Part shown: one piece after another, positions 34,906 through 43,574 of the stretch
Position numbering within the stretch: position 1 is the stretch's first letter
Layout of the letters: each line of letters opens with the position of its first letter
Assembly: GCF_018919205.1 (NCBI RefSeq)
Contig: NZ_JAHLQN010000001.1
Span: 2,852,001-2,916,000, forward strand
DNA: 64,000 bases
Reading direction: 5' to 3'
Origin: Dysosmobacter acutus
Lineage (GTDB): Bacteria > Bacillota > Clostridia > Oscillospirales > Oscillospiraceae
The notes under the pieces: generated by a model
Databases searched by the model: none
The model's input: only the letters and a program-made list of their open reading frames with translations
What the model was told of the DNA's origin: nothing
Program-made: the position numbers and the translations under genes

Positions 34906-35583
34906 TTGCGGATACTGGTCGTGGACGACGAAAAGCTCCTGGTCAAGGGGATGAAATTCAACCTGGAGAACGAAGGGTATGAGGTGGAGTGCGCTTACGA
35001 CGGCGCGGCGGCGGTGGAGCTGGCCCGGGACGGCCGGTTCGACCTCATCATCCTGGACGTGATGATGCCGGAGGTGGACGGCCTGGAGGCCTGCATGCGC
35101 ATCCGGGAGTTCTCCAACGTGCCCGTCATCATGCTCACCGCCAAAAGTGAGGATACAGACAAGATCATCGGCTTTGAGTGCGGCGCCGACGACTATATCA
35201 CCAAGCCCTTCAACATTCTGGAGCTGAAGGCCCGGGTCAGGGCCCTGCTGCGGCGCAGCACCGGCGTCCAGCGCGCCGGCGGCGGCACGCTGACCGTTGG
35301 GGACATCACGCTGGATACGGAGCAGCGGGTGGCCGTCCGGGAGGGCCGGACCGTGGACCTCACCGCCAAGGAGTACGACCTCATCGAGCTGCTGATGCGC
35401 AACCCCCGCCGGGTCTACAGCCGGGAAAACCTGATGAACGTGGTGTGGGGCTACTCCTATGCCGGAGACTACCGGACGGTGGACGTCCACATCCGCAGGC
35501 TCCGGGAAAAGCTTGAGAAGGTACCTGCGGAGCCGGAGCACATTCTGACCAAGTGGGGAGTTGGCTACTATTTCAAGGCATAG
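34906..35583 (+). CDS. OmpR/PhoB-family response regulator
   Basis: 225 residues. Receiver domain with Asp7-Asp8, phosphoacceptor Asp51 (LIILDVMMPE) and Lys in MLTAKSED; winged-helix output domain (LTAKEYDLIELLMRNPRRVY; DYRTVDVHIRRLREKLE). TTG start with AAGGAGG eight bases upstream. Its 3' end overlaps the kinase gene by 23 bases. Resembles WalR/PhoP-type envelope regulators; targets unknown. Confidence 0.95.
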   Translation: MRILVVDDEKLLVKGMKFNLENEGYEVECAYDGAAAVELARDGRFDLIILDVMMPEVDGLEACMRIREFSNVPVIMLTAKSEDTDKIIGFECGADDYITKPFNILELKARVRALLRRSTGVQRAGGGTLTVGDITLDTEQRVAVREGRTVDLTAKEYDLIELLMRNPRRVYSRENLMNVVWGYSYAGDYRTVDVHIRRLREKLEKVPAEPEHILTKWGVGYYFKA

Positions 35584-36985
35584 CTTACAGTACAAGTTCG
35601 GCCTGTCCTACATTCTTGTCATCATCGCCGTGCTGATCCTGCTGAACACCTATCCTCTGATCGTCTCGGAAAACCTGGTGTTCCAGTCCAAACAGAGCAC
35701 GCTGCAAAACAACGTGACGGTGATGGTCTCGGCCCTCAGCGGTCTGGACCGGCTGACCGAGGAAAACGTGACCGCGGCCATGACGGTGGTGGAGGAGACG
35801 GGAATCTCCCGCATCCTGGTCACCGACGCCAAAGGCAAGGTCCTCTACGACACCCGGGAAACCGGCGGTGCCGTGGGTTCCTATGCCCTTTACACGGAGA
35901 TTGTCCAGGCTCTGGACGGCAATGACACCTTTTATTGCAGCTTCAGCGACGATGCCTTCCGCAGCCGGGCCTCCTCCCCTGTGCTCTATCAGAACCAGAT
36001 CATCGGTTCGGTCTACGCCTATGAGTACGACACGGCGCAGGCCAGCCTCCTGCGGGGCTTCCAGAGCAACCTGCGCAGCCTCTCCATGGTGGTGGGGCTG
36101 TTGGTGCTGGCTCTCTCGGCCATCTTGTCCCGGGCCCTGACCCGCCAGATCAGCGATCTGCTCTCCGCCATCCGGAAGGTCCGGGAGGGCGCCTACAGCC
36201 ACCGGGCCGAGATCCACGGCCACGATGAGATCGCCCAGATCGCCACAGAGTTCAACAGCCTCACCGACCGGCTCCAGACCACGGAGACGGCCCGGCGGAG
36301 GTTTGTCTCCGACGCCTCCCACGAACTGAAGACGCCCCTTGCGGCCATCCGGCTGCTGTCCGACTCCATCCTGCAGACGGAAAACATTGACCCGGACACC
36401 ACCCGGGAGTTCGTGGCCGACATCGAACGGGAGGCGGAGCGCCTCAGCCGCATCACCGAGGACCTTTTGCAGCTGACCCGCCTGGACGGCGACCTGCTGG
36501 CCCCCGCCGTGGAGGTGGAGCTGCTGCCGGTGGTGCGGCAGGTGGTGCGGATGATGGAGCTGGTGGCCACGGAAAAGAACATCAGCCTGACCTATCAGGC
36601 TCCCGACTTCCCCTGTTTCGTCCTCTCCACCCGGGATGAAATCCATCAGGTGATTTACAACCTGCTGGACAACGCCGTCAAATACAGCGGCGAAGGCGGC
36701 TGGGTCCAGCTGCGGCTGGGAAAAGAGGCGGAGCAGGTGGTCTTGGCGGTGGAGGACAACGGCATCGGCATCCCGGAGGAGGACCTGCCCCGGATTTTTG
36801 AACGCTTCTACCGGGTGGACAAGGCCCGGTCCCGGGCGGCCGGCGGCACCGGCCTGGGACTGGCCATTGTCAGCGACACGGTGCGCAGGCGGGGCGGCTC
36901 CATCACCGCGGCCAACCGTTCGGGCGGCGGGACGGTGTTCACCGTCCGCTGGCCCGCCGCCGGGGAAGGGGGGCAAAGCGAATGA
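35561..36985 (+). CDS. Sensor histidine kinase
   Basis: 474 residues. Membrane helices at about 14-30 and 171-191 flank an extracytoplasmic sensor domain of 140 residues; a HAMP follows (to about 245), then the dimerisation domain with His254 (SDASHELKTPLAAIRLL) and the ATPase domain (QVIYNLLDNAVKYSGEGG, DNGIGIPEEDLPRIFERFYR, GTGLGLAIV). The TTG start at 35561 has a tight GGGGAG; no better start exists. Partner of the preceding response regulator; the GerMN lipoprotein starts in its last codons (ATGA). Confidence 0.93.
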   Translation: MATISRHSLQYKFGLSYILVIIAVLILLNTYPLIVSENLVFQSKQSTLQNNVTVMVSALSGLDRLTEENVTAAMTVVEETGISRILVTDAKGKVLYDTRETGGAVGSYALYTEIVQALDGNDTFYCSFSDDAFRSRASSPVLYQNQIIGSVYAYEYDTAQASLLRGFQSNLRSLSMVVGLLVLALSAILSRALTRQISDLLSAIRKVREGAYSHRAEIHGHDEIAQIATEFNSLTDRLQTTETARRRFVSDASHELKTPLAAIRLLSDSILQTENIDPDTTREFVADIEREAERLSRITEDLLQLTRLDGDLLAPAVEVELLPVVRQVVRMMELVATEKNISLTYQAPDFPCFVLSTRDEIHQVIYNLLDNAVKYSGEGGWVQLRLGKEAEQVVLAVEDNGIGIPEEDLPRIFERFYRVDKARSRAAGGTGLGLAIVSDTVRRRGGSITAANRSGGGTVFTVRWPAAGEGGQSE

Positions 36986-37905
36986 AAAGCCTGCTGACAT
37001 GTCTTTTGTGCTCTTTGGTACTGCTGACCTCCGGCTGCGCCTATGCGGTCAGGCAGTCCCAATCCTCCGACGAGGATGTCTATCAGCTCTACTACGCCGT
37101 GAAGGACCTTGAGATGGTGCAGGGCGGGGACGCAATCAGCGCTGAAACCATTCCCGTGACTCAGATCGATCCCCTTCCCACCCGTGAGATGGCGGAAGCG
37201 CTTCTCACCGTGCTGCTGGACGGGCCGAACACCACCACCCTGCGAAGCCCCATTCCCTCCGGCACAAAGCTTTTGGACCTGACCATCAGCGGGCAGCACG
37301 CCCACGTGGACCTGTCCGCCTCCTACGGTGCCCTCTCCGGCATTGCCCTGACCATCGCGGATTACTGCATCACGCTGACGCTGACTCAGCTGCCGGAAAT
37401 CACCGTGGTCTCCATCACCGTGGAGGGTCAGCCCCTGGCCTATCGCAACAGCCAAAACTTCACCGCCCACGACGTGCTGCTCTCCAGCACTGCGGATGTC
37501 ATTCGGACCCTTGATGTTTCGCTGTACTTCTTAGACAGCGCCGGCGGCCTTGTCCCGGAGCAGCGCACCCTGGAGCTCTATGAGGGCGACACCCAGGCCC
37601 TGGCCCTCGCCAACGCATTGGTGTCCGGGCCTCATGGCAAGGGGCTCACCTCTGCTCTGCCGGAGAACTTCTCCGTGCTGTCTGTCTGGCTGGAAGAGGG
37701 CATCTGCTATTTAAACCTGCCCTCTGCCCTGCTGACGGACAATACGCAGTCGCCGGACCAGCAGGCCCTCACCGTGGCCGCACTGGTCAACTCCCTCTGC
37801 TCCCTGGACTCCGTGGACAGCGTCCAGATCCTGGTGGACGGAGAGCTGCGGAATTTTTACGGCTCCATCTCCATCGGAGGACTTCTCTATCCCACCGCGC
37901 CATAA
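36982..37905 (+). CDS. GerMN-domain lipoprotein
   Basis: 307 residues. Signal peptide with lipobox LLTSGC, then two GerMN-type repeats (about 60-150 and 185-300: AEALLTVLLDGPNTTTLRSP, VDLSASYGALSGIALTIADY; ALANALVSGPHGKG). GerMN domains occur in spore protein GerM and in lipoproteins encoded with LpqB/MtrAB-like two-component systems, which is the arrangement here. Probably an envelope protein tied to the sensor kinase. Confidence 0.88.
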   Translation: MKSLLTCLLCSLVLLTSGCAYAVRQSQSSDEDVYQLYYAVKDLEMVQGGDAISAETIPVTQIDPLPTREMAEALLTVLLDGPNTTTLRSPIPSGTKLLDLTISGQHAHVDLSASYGALSGIALTIADYCITLTLTQLPEITVVSITVEGQPLAYRNSQNFTAHDVLLSSTADVIRTLDVSLYFLDSAGGLVPEQRTLELYEGDTQALALANALVSGPHGKGLTSALPENFSVLSVWLEEGICYLNLPSALLTDNTQSPDQQALTVAALVNSLCSLDSVDSVQILVDGELRNFYGSISIGGLLYPTAP

Positions 37906-37943
37906 AGATCAGAGGCGGCCCGCATGGGCCGCCTCTGATCTTC
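37905..37943. terminator. Bidirectional terminator
   Basis: AGATCAGAGGCGGCCC / GGGCCGCCTCTGATCT with GCAT loop, 16-bp perfect stem. Confidence 0.9.
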
Positions 37944-37948
37944 TCTCA

Positions 37949-38458
37949 TCATAGGTACGTAACCATGTCCTCCAGTGGATTTCGCTGGCTGTGCAGATGG
38001 GCCGGATGCGCCCCCTCCGCCGCGTAGCCCACCGGCAGCAGGGCAATGACCTTCACCCCCTGGAGCTGCGGAAGCTCCCGCTCCAGTTCCACCGGGTCGA
38101 ACATCCCCACATAGGTGGTGCCCAAGCCCAGGGCGGCGGCCTGAAGCATGATATGGGCCGTCGTGATGGCCGCGTCAATTTCCCCGTGGTTTTTTCCATC
38201 GCTGCGCACCCAGGCCGCGGACGCATCATAGCCCACCGCCAGAATGACCGGCGCCCCAAAGTGACAGGGCGTGCACTGGTTCACCTTTTCTATCGCCGAC
38301 CGGCTGCGCAGGACGAAGATGCGCTGAGGCTGTAGGTTCTTCGCCGTGGGAGAAGCCTGCGCCGCCTCCAGCAGCAAGTCTAACTTCTCCTGCTCGACGG
38401 GGCGGGAGCTGAACTTCCGCAGGGAGTAGCGCTCTTTCACCAGTTCTGCAAACTCCAT
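37949..38458 (-). CDS. Nitroreductase family protein
   Basis: 169 residues, FMN-binding fold. ERYSLRKFSSRPVEQEKL is the start of the family, with ASPTAKNLQPQRIFVL and the C-terminal ALGLGTTYVGMFDP and LLPVGYAAEG. Lacks the [4Fe-4S] clusters of the larger variants. NAD(P)H-dependent reductase of unknown substrate. The ATG at 38458 has GGAAG nine bases upstream; one at 38464 is too close to it. Followed by the shared terminator. Confidence 0.93.
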   Translation of the reverse strand: MEFAELVKERYSLRKFSSRPVEQEKLDLLLEAAQASPTAKNLQPQRIFVLRSRSAIEKVNQCTPCHFGAPVILAVGYDASAAWVRSDGKNHGEIDAAITTAHIMLQAAALGLGTTYVGMFDPVELERELPQLQGVKVIALLPVGYAAEGAHPAHLHSQRNPLEDMVTYL

Positions 38459-38626
38459 CGTCATTCACTTCCTTATTCAGAATATGGTGCGGCGGTGCGA
38501 TTTCTCTCCGGCCGCCTGAATCTCTCCGGTTATCGTAGCACAGTTCTTTTCTTTCTGCAATCCGAATGCCCCGGTACTCAAAAAAACAGCGCGGGGCAAT
38601 CCCCGCGCTGTTTTGCCTGCTGCGGA

Positions 38627-39169
38627 TCAGGACTGTCTCCATCCGTTTCGCTGCAGAATTTCGTTGCAGGCGTCCCGCCGCTGCGTGTCATAAAACTCCA
38701 TAAATTTCAGTGAGTAGATGTCGCTGACGATGTAACGGTCCCGGGGCTCCTGATAGATGGTGACGTAGTCATTGCCCACATCGTAGAGGATGCCCTCCCA
38801 GGACACCATATTCTGGGTCCCCACCAAAAACGTAGCCACAATATAGTTGCCCTTATTTTGGGCCAGCATCGCCTTCAGGGAGCCCTTGTAAACCTCTTCT
38901 CTTGAGACCGGCGCCTCAACAACATCTGCGGGCAGGTTGTTTCTCATTTGAAGCGTATTGCCGGTAGTCCCGGCGCCGGTCTCCAGGTTTGCCATTCCGG
39001 ACTCTGTTCCGGTGCTCATTGGCATGGACGCGTCCGTGCGGGGAAGCGGGGTTCCGGCTGTAAAAGGAACCACATTTTGCCCGGCATTCTCCAGCCGGCG
39101 CATCTCCTGGGCCCAACTCCCGGTTCCCACATTGGAATAGCCCGGGGCGCTGTTGGAATTCATATACAT
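38627..39169 (-). CDS. gerQ: Spore coat protein GerQ-like
   Basis: 180 residues. Low-complexity N-terminal half; the C-terminal 85 residues (LKAMLAQNKGNYIVATFLVG, WEGILYDVGNDYVTIYQEPR then DRYIVSDIYSLKFMEFYD) follow the GerQ pattern of a small beta-rich domain. In Bacillus GerQ sits in the coat and is needed for CwlJ function. The gene directly follows the cwlJ-like hydrolase, as in Bacillus where the two are adjacent. GAGGTG before the ATG. Confidence 0.82.
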   Translation of the reverse strand: MYMNSNSAPGYSNVGTGSWAQEMRRLENAGQNVVPFTAGTPLPRTDASMPMSTGTESGMANLETGAGTTGNTLQMRNNLPADVVEAPVSREEVYKGSLKAMLAQNKGNYIVATFLVGTQNMVSWEGILYDVGNDYVTIYQEPRDRYIVSDIYSLKFMEFYDTQRRDACNEILQRNGWRQS

Positions 39170-39180
39170 AATGACACCTC

Positions 39181-39621
39181 TTAAGTCTTGTAGTAAGCGT
39201 TTGTCGGATTGTAAAAGCAATGGTCGCCGATGCGCGTCTGCCAATATCCCACATTGGAGGGGAACTGGGAGCGGCATTTGGAGGAGAATGGATTGTAAAA
39301 CCACAGGGACTCCGCCACATCCGGCAGACGGTTTCCCGCAATGGCCCAATCAGCAATGTCATAGTGTATCTGCTGCGGGCGCATATTGTAGATATTCTGC
39401 GGGTTATACGCCCCGCCTTCCGTCTCGCTGGCACAGACAAATTGTCCCGGTTGAAAAATGATATTGCGGATGCTGCCCTGCCCAATGCGGGCATACTCTC
39501 CGCCAGTGGCGTTCACCCGGTTCATCACCACGCCCGCCACCGCCTTCATCCCGTTATCGCCCTCTCCTCCCGCCTCGCATTCAATCAGACGCGCCAATAA
39601 TTCACGATCTGAATAAGCCAT
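39181..39621 (-). CDS. cwlJ: Spore cortex-lytic cell wall hydrolase CwlJ/SleB-like
   Basis: 146 residues comprising just the hydrolase domain: SDRELLARLIECEAGGEGDN with the catalytic Glu, GMKAVAGVVMNRVNATGG, GSIRNIIFQPGQF, and LWFYNPFSSK with a C-terminal TRIGDHCFYN. No signal peptide, as in CwlJ, which is delivered to the coat from the mother cell. It cuts cortex peptidoglycan at germination. AGGAG lies 11 bases upstream of the ATG; a CATAGAAT element near 39655 resembles a mother-cell sigma -10. Confidence 0.92.
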   Translation of the reverse strand: MAYSDRELLARLIECEAGGEGDNGMKAVAGVVMNRVNATGGEYARIGQGSIRNIIFQPGQFVCASETEGGAYNPQNIYNMRPQQIHYDIADWAIAGNRLPDVAESLWFYNPFSSKCRSQFPSNVGYWQTRIGDHCFYNPTNAYYKT

Positions 39622-39844
39622 ATAACAACACACTCCTGTTGGATACACCATTCTATGCAAAGAACGCCCAAAGGTGCGCCAAGCGGCACAGCCGGAGCCC
39701 CGCCGCCCGCAGGCGGCGGAATCCCAGCGTCCCCCGTCCCGAGGAGCGCCGCAACCGCGCCCCCACATCCAATGGCGGCGCGACGAGAGCAAGCGACGGC
39801 GGCGCACACCGCTGCCAGGAGCGCGCAGACCCGGCCACGCGGCG

Positions 39845-39884
39845 AAAAAGGGAGCAGTGCGCTGTACGCGCACTGCTCCCTTTT
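39845..39884 (-). terminator. Terminator after the HAD gene
   Basis: AAAAGGGAGCAGTGCG / CGCACTGCTCCCTTTT with a short loop. The next 190 bases toward cwlJ are very GC-rich with small repeats (CGCCGCCCGCAGGCGGCGG) and show no gene. Confidence 0.85.
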
Positions 39885-39893
39885 GACTTTCAT

Positions 39894-40322
39894 TCACCGC
39901 CGCACCATGGAGGAGAAGTCCTCCATCACCTCATCGGCAGCGGAGCGCACCTCCTCTTCCGCGGCCCGGCCCAAAATCCCAACTGTCCGGAATTTTGCCG
40001 CTTTAGCGGAGCGCAGGACCTCCGGGTCCCCGGAGAAAACCGCCAGCATGGACTTCGGCAGCTTCATCCTTCTGGCCGCCTTCCAGCACAGCTCTCCGCT
40101 GTCTCCCTCGGCCTCATCGCCGGCCACGATCCCCCGGAAGTAATCCGACAGGTCCAGCTCATCCAGCCGCCGCACCGTCTCAAGGCGCTGGTCCGTAATC
40201 AGGTACATCCACACATCCTCTAACTTCATCAGGGTCAAAAACTCCCGTACCGACGGGCGAACCGCGCCCCCATCGTCCAAAAACGTGCTGTTCCAGTCAA
40301 AAATCGCGCCCTGCATCCGCAC
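39894..40322 (-). CDS. HAD-superfamily protein with altered nucleophile motif
   Basis: 142 residues, a minimal HAD fold. Motif I is IFDWNSTFLDD: Asp9 is kept but the second Asp of DxDxT is Asn11. Motif II is LITDQR, and motif III/IV is KLPKSMLAVFSGDPEVLRSA followed by FRTVGI. The missing general acid/base suggests weak or no phosphatase activity, or a phosphonatase-like chemistry where this position also varies. GTG start with GGAGG upstream. Standalone gene. Confidence 0.8.
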   Translation of the reverse strand: MRMQGAIFDWNSTFLDDGGAVRPSVREFLTLMKLEDVWMYLITDQRLETVRRLDELDLSDYFRGIVAGDEAEGDSGELCWKAARRMKLPKSMLAVFSGDPEVLRSAKAAKFRTVGILGRAAEEEVRSAADEVMEDFSSMVRR

Positions 40323-40416
40323 TGCCGATCCCTCCTTTTTGAAGGTAGTATACTACTTTTTTCCCGCGCTGCAAAGAGGGAACTGTGCGGCGCTTTTGAT
40401 CACATTTGCGTCTATA

Positions 40417-40445
40417 TTGACAGGCGCATGTTCTCTTGCTAAGAT
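40417..40445 (+). promoter_or_regulatory. Predicted promoter of the SDR gene
   Basis: TTGACA (40417-40422), exact 17-bp spacer, TAAGAT (40440-40445). Confidence 0.7.
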
Positions 40446-40493
40446 GGGCATATTAAAAACAGGCAAATCACAAAAGAACGAGGAGGTCTTTCC

Positions 40494-41237
40494 GTGTTGC
40501 ATGGAAAAGTGGCTATTGTCACCGGCGGCAGCCGTGGAATCGGATACGCGGTGGTGGAAAACTATCTGGCAAACGGCGCGTCCGTTGCACTGTTTGCCTC
40601 CCGCCGGGAGTCGGTGGACAAGGCCCTGCAAAAGCTTGCAGAGAAATATCCCAACGCGCCTGTCATGGGCCTGTATCCGGACTTATCCGATCTATCCTCC
40701 GTGGAGGAAGCCTTTCGCCAGGTCAAGGACCGGTTCGGCAGGATCGACATTCTGGTCAACAACGCCGGAATCTCTGCCCGGGAGAGCATTTTTGACTACA
40801 AGTCCGAGGACTTTGAGCGGATCATCAGCCTGAATGTGACCGCTGTATTCAACTGCTCCAAGGTGGCGGCCGCCTATATGCGCCAGCAGGGCGGCGGCGT
40901 GATTCTCAACGCCAGCTCCATGGTCACCCGCAACGGTCAGAGCGCCGGCTGCGGATATCCCACATCCAAGTACGCCATCAACGGTCTGACCCGTTCCCTT
41001 GCAAGAGAGTTAGGACCCCACCACATCCGCGTCAACGCCGTGGCGCCCGGCGTCACCCGGACGGACATGGTGTCAAACCTCCCCCAGGCCATGGTGGACC
41101 GGTTGCTGCCCTCCATCCCCCTGGGCCGCATGGGCGAGCCGGAAGAGGTGGCCAACGCCTACCTGTTTCTGGCCAGCGACATGGCCAGCTATATCACCGG
41201 CTCGGTCCTCCATGTGGACGGGGGCGCCATCACCTGA
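40494..41237 (+). CDS. Short-chain dehydrogenase/reductase (FabG-like)
   Basis: 247 residues. NAD(P) site IVTGGSRGIGYAV (G-x3-G-x-G), NNAG at ILVNNAGISA, and the Ser-Tyr-Lys triad (LNASSM, GYPTSKYA). C-terminal GRMGEPEEVANAYLFLASD and ITGSVLHVDGG are typical of classical SDRs such as 3-oxoacyl-ACP reductase; no fatty acid genes are near, so the substrate is open. GTG start with GGAGG seven bases upstream. Confidence 0.94.
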   Translation: MLHGKVAIVTGGSRGIGYAVVENYLANGASVALFASRRESVDKALQKLAEKYPNAPVMGLYPDLSDLSSVEEAFRQVKDRFGRIDILVNNAGISARESIFDYKSEDFERIISLNVTAVFNCSKVAAAYMRQQGGGVILNASSMVTRNGQSAGCGYPTSKYAINGLTRSLARELGPHHIRVNAVAPGVTRTDMVSNLPQAMVDRLLPSIPLGRMGEPEEVANAYLFLASDMASYITGSVLHVDGGAIT

Positions 41238-41242
41238 TTGCC

Positions 41243-41271
41243 TTGACTTTCCGTCCAACTATTGCTATACT
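41243..41271 (+). promoter_or_regulatory. Predicted promoter upstream of the MATE gene
   Basis: TTGACT, exact 17-bp spacer, TATACT. It starts six bases after the SDR stop codon. Confidence 0.65.
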
Positions 41272-41305
41272 GTGACCCGTAAAGTAAAATCTATCGGGTG
41301 AGCAC

Positions 41306-41345
41306 CTACCGTATGCAAGGCTGTTCTTGCATACGGTAGTTTATT
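41306..41345 (+). terminator. Strong hairpin in the MATE leader
   Basis: Perfect 14-bp stem CTACCGTATGCAAG / CTTGCATACGGTAG with a 6-nt loop and TTTATTAT after it. It can end the SDR transcript and also lies about 30 nt after the predicted MATE start, so it may attenuate that transcript. Confidence 0.7.
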
Positions 41346-41398
41346 ATGCCCCGCCTTTTCCCGGCTGTCGGAACACGCCAATGACTTGAGGTGACGCC

Positions 41399-42753
41399 AT
41401 GCAAAAATCAGAGAACATCCGCCCCGGCCAGTCCGGCGCCATTGCCCGGACGCTGATACAATTCAGCCTTCCGCTCATCCTCAGCGGTATCCTGCAGCAG
41501 CTTTACAACTGGGCGGATGCGTTTATCGTGGGCAATGTGGAGGGTGAGCTGGCTCTGGCCGCCATCGGAGCCACCGGCACGGTGGTCAACTTCTATCTGA
41601 TGACCATCACCGGCTTTGCCCTGGGCCTCTCCATTGTGTTTGCCCAGGTATTCGGCAGCGGGCAGACGGAGTTCATCCCCAGGGTGCTCTCCACCTTCTC
41701 CCTGCTCCTTGGCTCCATCTTCCTGATACTGGCGGCCGTGGGTATCGGAACGTCCGGCTCACTGCTGCGGCTGATGCACACCACCCGGGACACAGTGGCC
41801 CTGGCGGAATCCTATCTGCGCATCATCCTGTCAGGCATCCCCTTTCTTGCGGTTTACAACGTATATTCTGCGGCGCTGCGGGGCATTGGGGACAGCCGGG
41901 CCCCTTTTCTTGCCATTGTCTTCTCCTCCGTGGTCAATGTGGTCCTGGACATTCTGCTTGTGGCGCTTTTGCGCTGTGGCGTCGGCGGGGCCGCTGCCGC
42001 AACGGTGCTCTCCCAGGCGGCGATGACTGCCTTCCTTGTGGTTTACAGCGTAAAAAAGCAGCCGCTGCTGCGCTTTCGCTTCAGCCGGAAAGCGCTGGAC
42101 CGCGAGGCGTTGGTACAGGGCGTCCGCCTGGGTGTTCCTCCCATGATCCAGTCCAGCGTCAGCGCCTTCGGCAGTCTGCTGCTCCAGAACTTTATGAACG
42201 GCTTTGGAACCCAGACCGTGGCGGCGATCACCACGGCGTATCGGGTGGACACCATCATCCTGCTGCCCATCATCAACCTTGGGTCCGGCATCTCCACCAT
42301 TGTGGCCCAAAACCATGGCGCGGGAGAGGCGCAGCGGACCCGGAGCATTCTTTCCGTGGGCACGGGGCTGATGACCATTGTGTCCCTTGGGATGACCGCC
42401 CTGGTCATTCCACGGGAGGATATCTGATCGCCATGTTCGGCGTGGGCCCGGAGGCCACGGAAATCGGGCGGGACTTCTTCCTGCACATCGCCTGCTTCTA
42501 TGTGGTCTTCGGCCTTGCGACCGCGGTCCGCGGCTTTCTGGAGGGGCTTGGGGATGTGCTCTACTCCAGCGTGGCGGGCATTGTGTCGCTGACCGCCCGC
42601 ATTGCCGCCTCCTATGCTCTGGCAGCGTATTTCGGCAGCAGGATCATCGCCTACGCCGAGGCCTTTTCCTGGGGGGTGCTACTGATCCTGTACCTGGCCC
42701 GCATGGTGCGGATCAGGCGCCATCCCGCAGTGACGCGCGCTGAAAGGCACTGA
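41399..42753 (+). pseudogene. MATE family efflux transporter, frameshifted
   Basis: The first frame encodes 342 residues of a MATE protein (IQFSLPLILSGILQQLYNWA with the NWxD helix, the repeat-half TLIQFSLP / VRLGVPPMIQSSVSAFG) and stops at 42427. The rest continues in the -1 frame (YLIAMFGVGPEATEIGRDFF to RAERH, 42753). Read together they give about 451 residues, the normal MATE length. Adding one base near 42417 (GAG-GA-n-TAT) restores the frame. Either a real recent single-base deletion or a sequencing error. Intact it would export drugs or metabolites with Na+ or H+. Confidence 0.85.
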
Positions 42754-42757
42754 GGGC

Positions 42758-42794
42758 AAAAAAGAGACTGCCGGCAAACCGGCAGTCTCTTTTT
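42758..42794. terminator. Bidirectional terminator
   Basis: AAAAAAGAGACTGCCGG / CCGGCAGTCTCTTTTT with CAAA loop between convergent genes. Confidence 0.9.
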
Positions 42795-43574
42795 CTATTT
42801 CAGCTCCTGGGCCAGCCGGACATTGGCCAGAAAGGACCGCAGCTGCATCCAGGAGGACTCCCCTCCGGTGCGCCGGTCGATTTCGCCGTTGGCCGCCGGG
42901 TGATAGTACTTCCCCGCGGCCTCCGCCTGCTTTCCGGCGGAGATGGCCGCGTGCAGGATGGAGAGGTCCACGACCCGCTCCTCCTCCGGGATGGGCCGGA
43001 GCAGCAGAAGGCCGCGCTCCGCGGCGCGTCTGACCGCTTCCGCCGTCCCGTAGTCGGCAAAGCTCTCGTCCATCGCCACGCATGTGCTGTGGAAGAGGTA
43101 ACCCGTGCACTCGCTCCCCGCCACGTGGACGCCGTGCTGCCACAGCCAGCCGAAGGTGGCCGGCACATCCAACATGTCCTTGGGCGCCGTGGCCAGCAGG
43201 GCCACCGGATAGCGCACCAGCGCCGGAAGGTCCGGGCACAGCTCTTCGCCCCGGATGTCCCCGATGCCGCCGATGCCGCAGCTCACCGCAAGAAAGACGC
43301 CCAGGCGATGGCATGCGGCCATGGTGCCGGAGGCCGTCAGCGCTCCGGAGGCACCGCTTTTCAGGGCATCCTCCAGGTGATCGCAGTCGATGCGACCCAC
43401 CTCTTTCCCCCTGGTCCGGAAGGGCAGGTACTCCTCCATGGTGCCCACTTGAAGCGCTCCGCGGTCCACCCAAGCAAGGCAGGACCCCTCGACGGTCCAG
43501 GCCGCCCGCAGCTCCTCATTGGAGATGGACCGCAGCCCGTGGGTCAGCAGGGCCGTTTCCGCCAGAAAGTCCAT
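42795..43574 (-). CDS. Pseudouridine-5'-phosphate glycosidase (PsuG)-like protein
   Basis: 259 residues, shorter than typical PsuG (about 300). Recognisable blocks: AETALLTHGLRSISNEELRA (the catalytic Glu here is Glu6), LTASGTMAACHRLGVFLAVS followed by CGIGGIG (usual FaTGGIGGVH), and LATAPKDMLDVPATFGWLWQ with Lys132 matching the PsuG lysine in CAGxKSILDIP. The other active lysine (KvSRRD) is not clearly kept (EVGRIDC). Last gene of an ABC importer operon; it starts inside the stop of the binding protein gene (TAATG). Probably cleaves a C- or N-glycosidic nucleoside phosphate, but a changed activity is possible. Confidence 0.75.
   Translation of the reverse strand: MDFLAETALLTHGLRSISNEELRAAWTVEGSCLAWVDRGALQVGTMEEYLPFRTRGKEVGRIDCDHLEDALKSGASGALTASGTMAACHRLGVFLAVSCGIGGIGDIRGEELCPDLPALVRYPVALLATAPKDMLDVPATFGWLWQHGVHVAGSECTGYLFHSTCVAMDESFADYGTAEAVRRAAERGLLLLRPIPEEERVVDLSILHAAISAGKQAEAAGKYYHPAANGEIDRRTGGESSWMQLRSFLANVRLAQELK

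Noticed and set aside
38465-38626. Possible extra coding between the nitroreductase and gerQ genes
   Set aside because: Frames there run through both neighbours' ends without a start signal; a GCGGGGCAATCCCCGC hairpin near 38590 explains the structure as a terminator-like element.
39639-40223. GC-rich plus-strand frames near cwlJ
   Set aside because: Arg/Pro/Ala-rich translations of a repeat-like GC-rich stretch and of the antisense of the HAD gene; no start signals.
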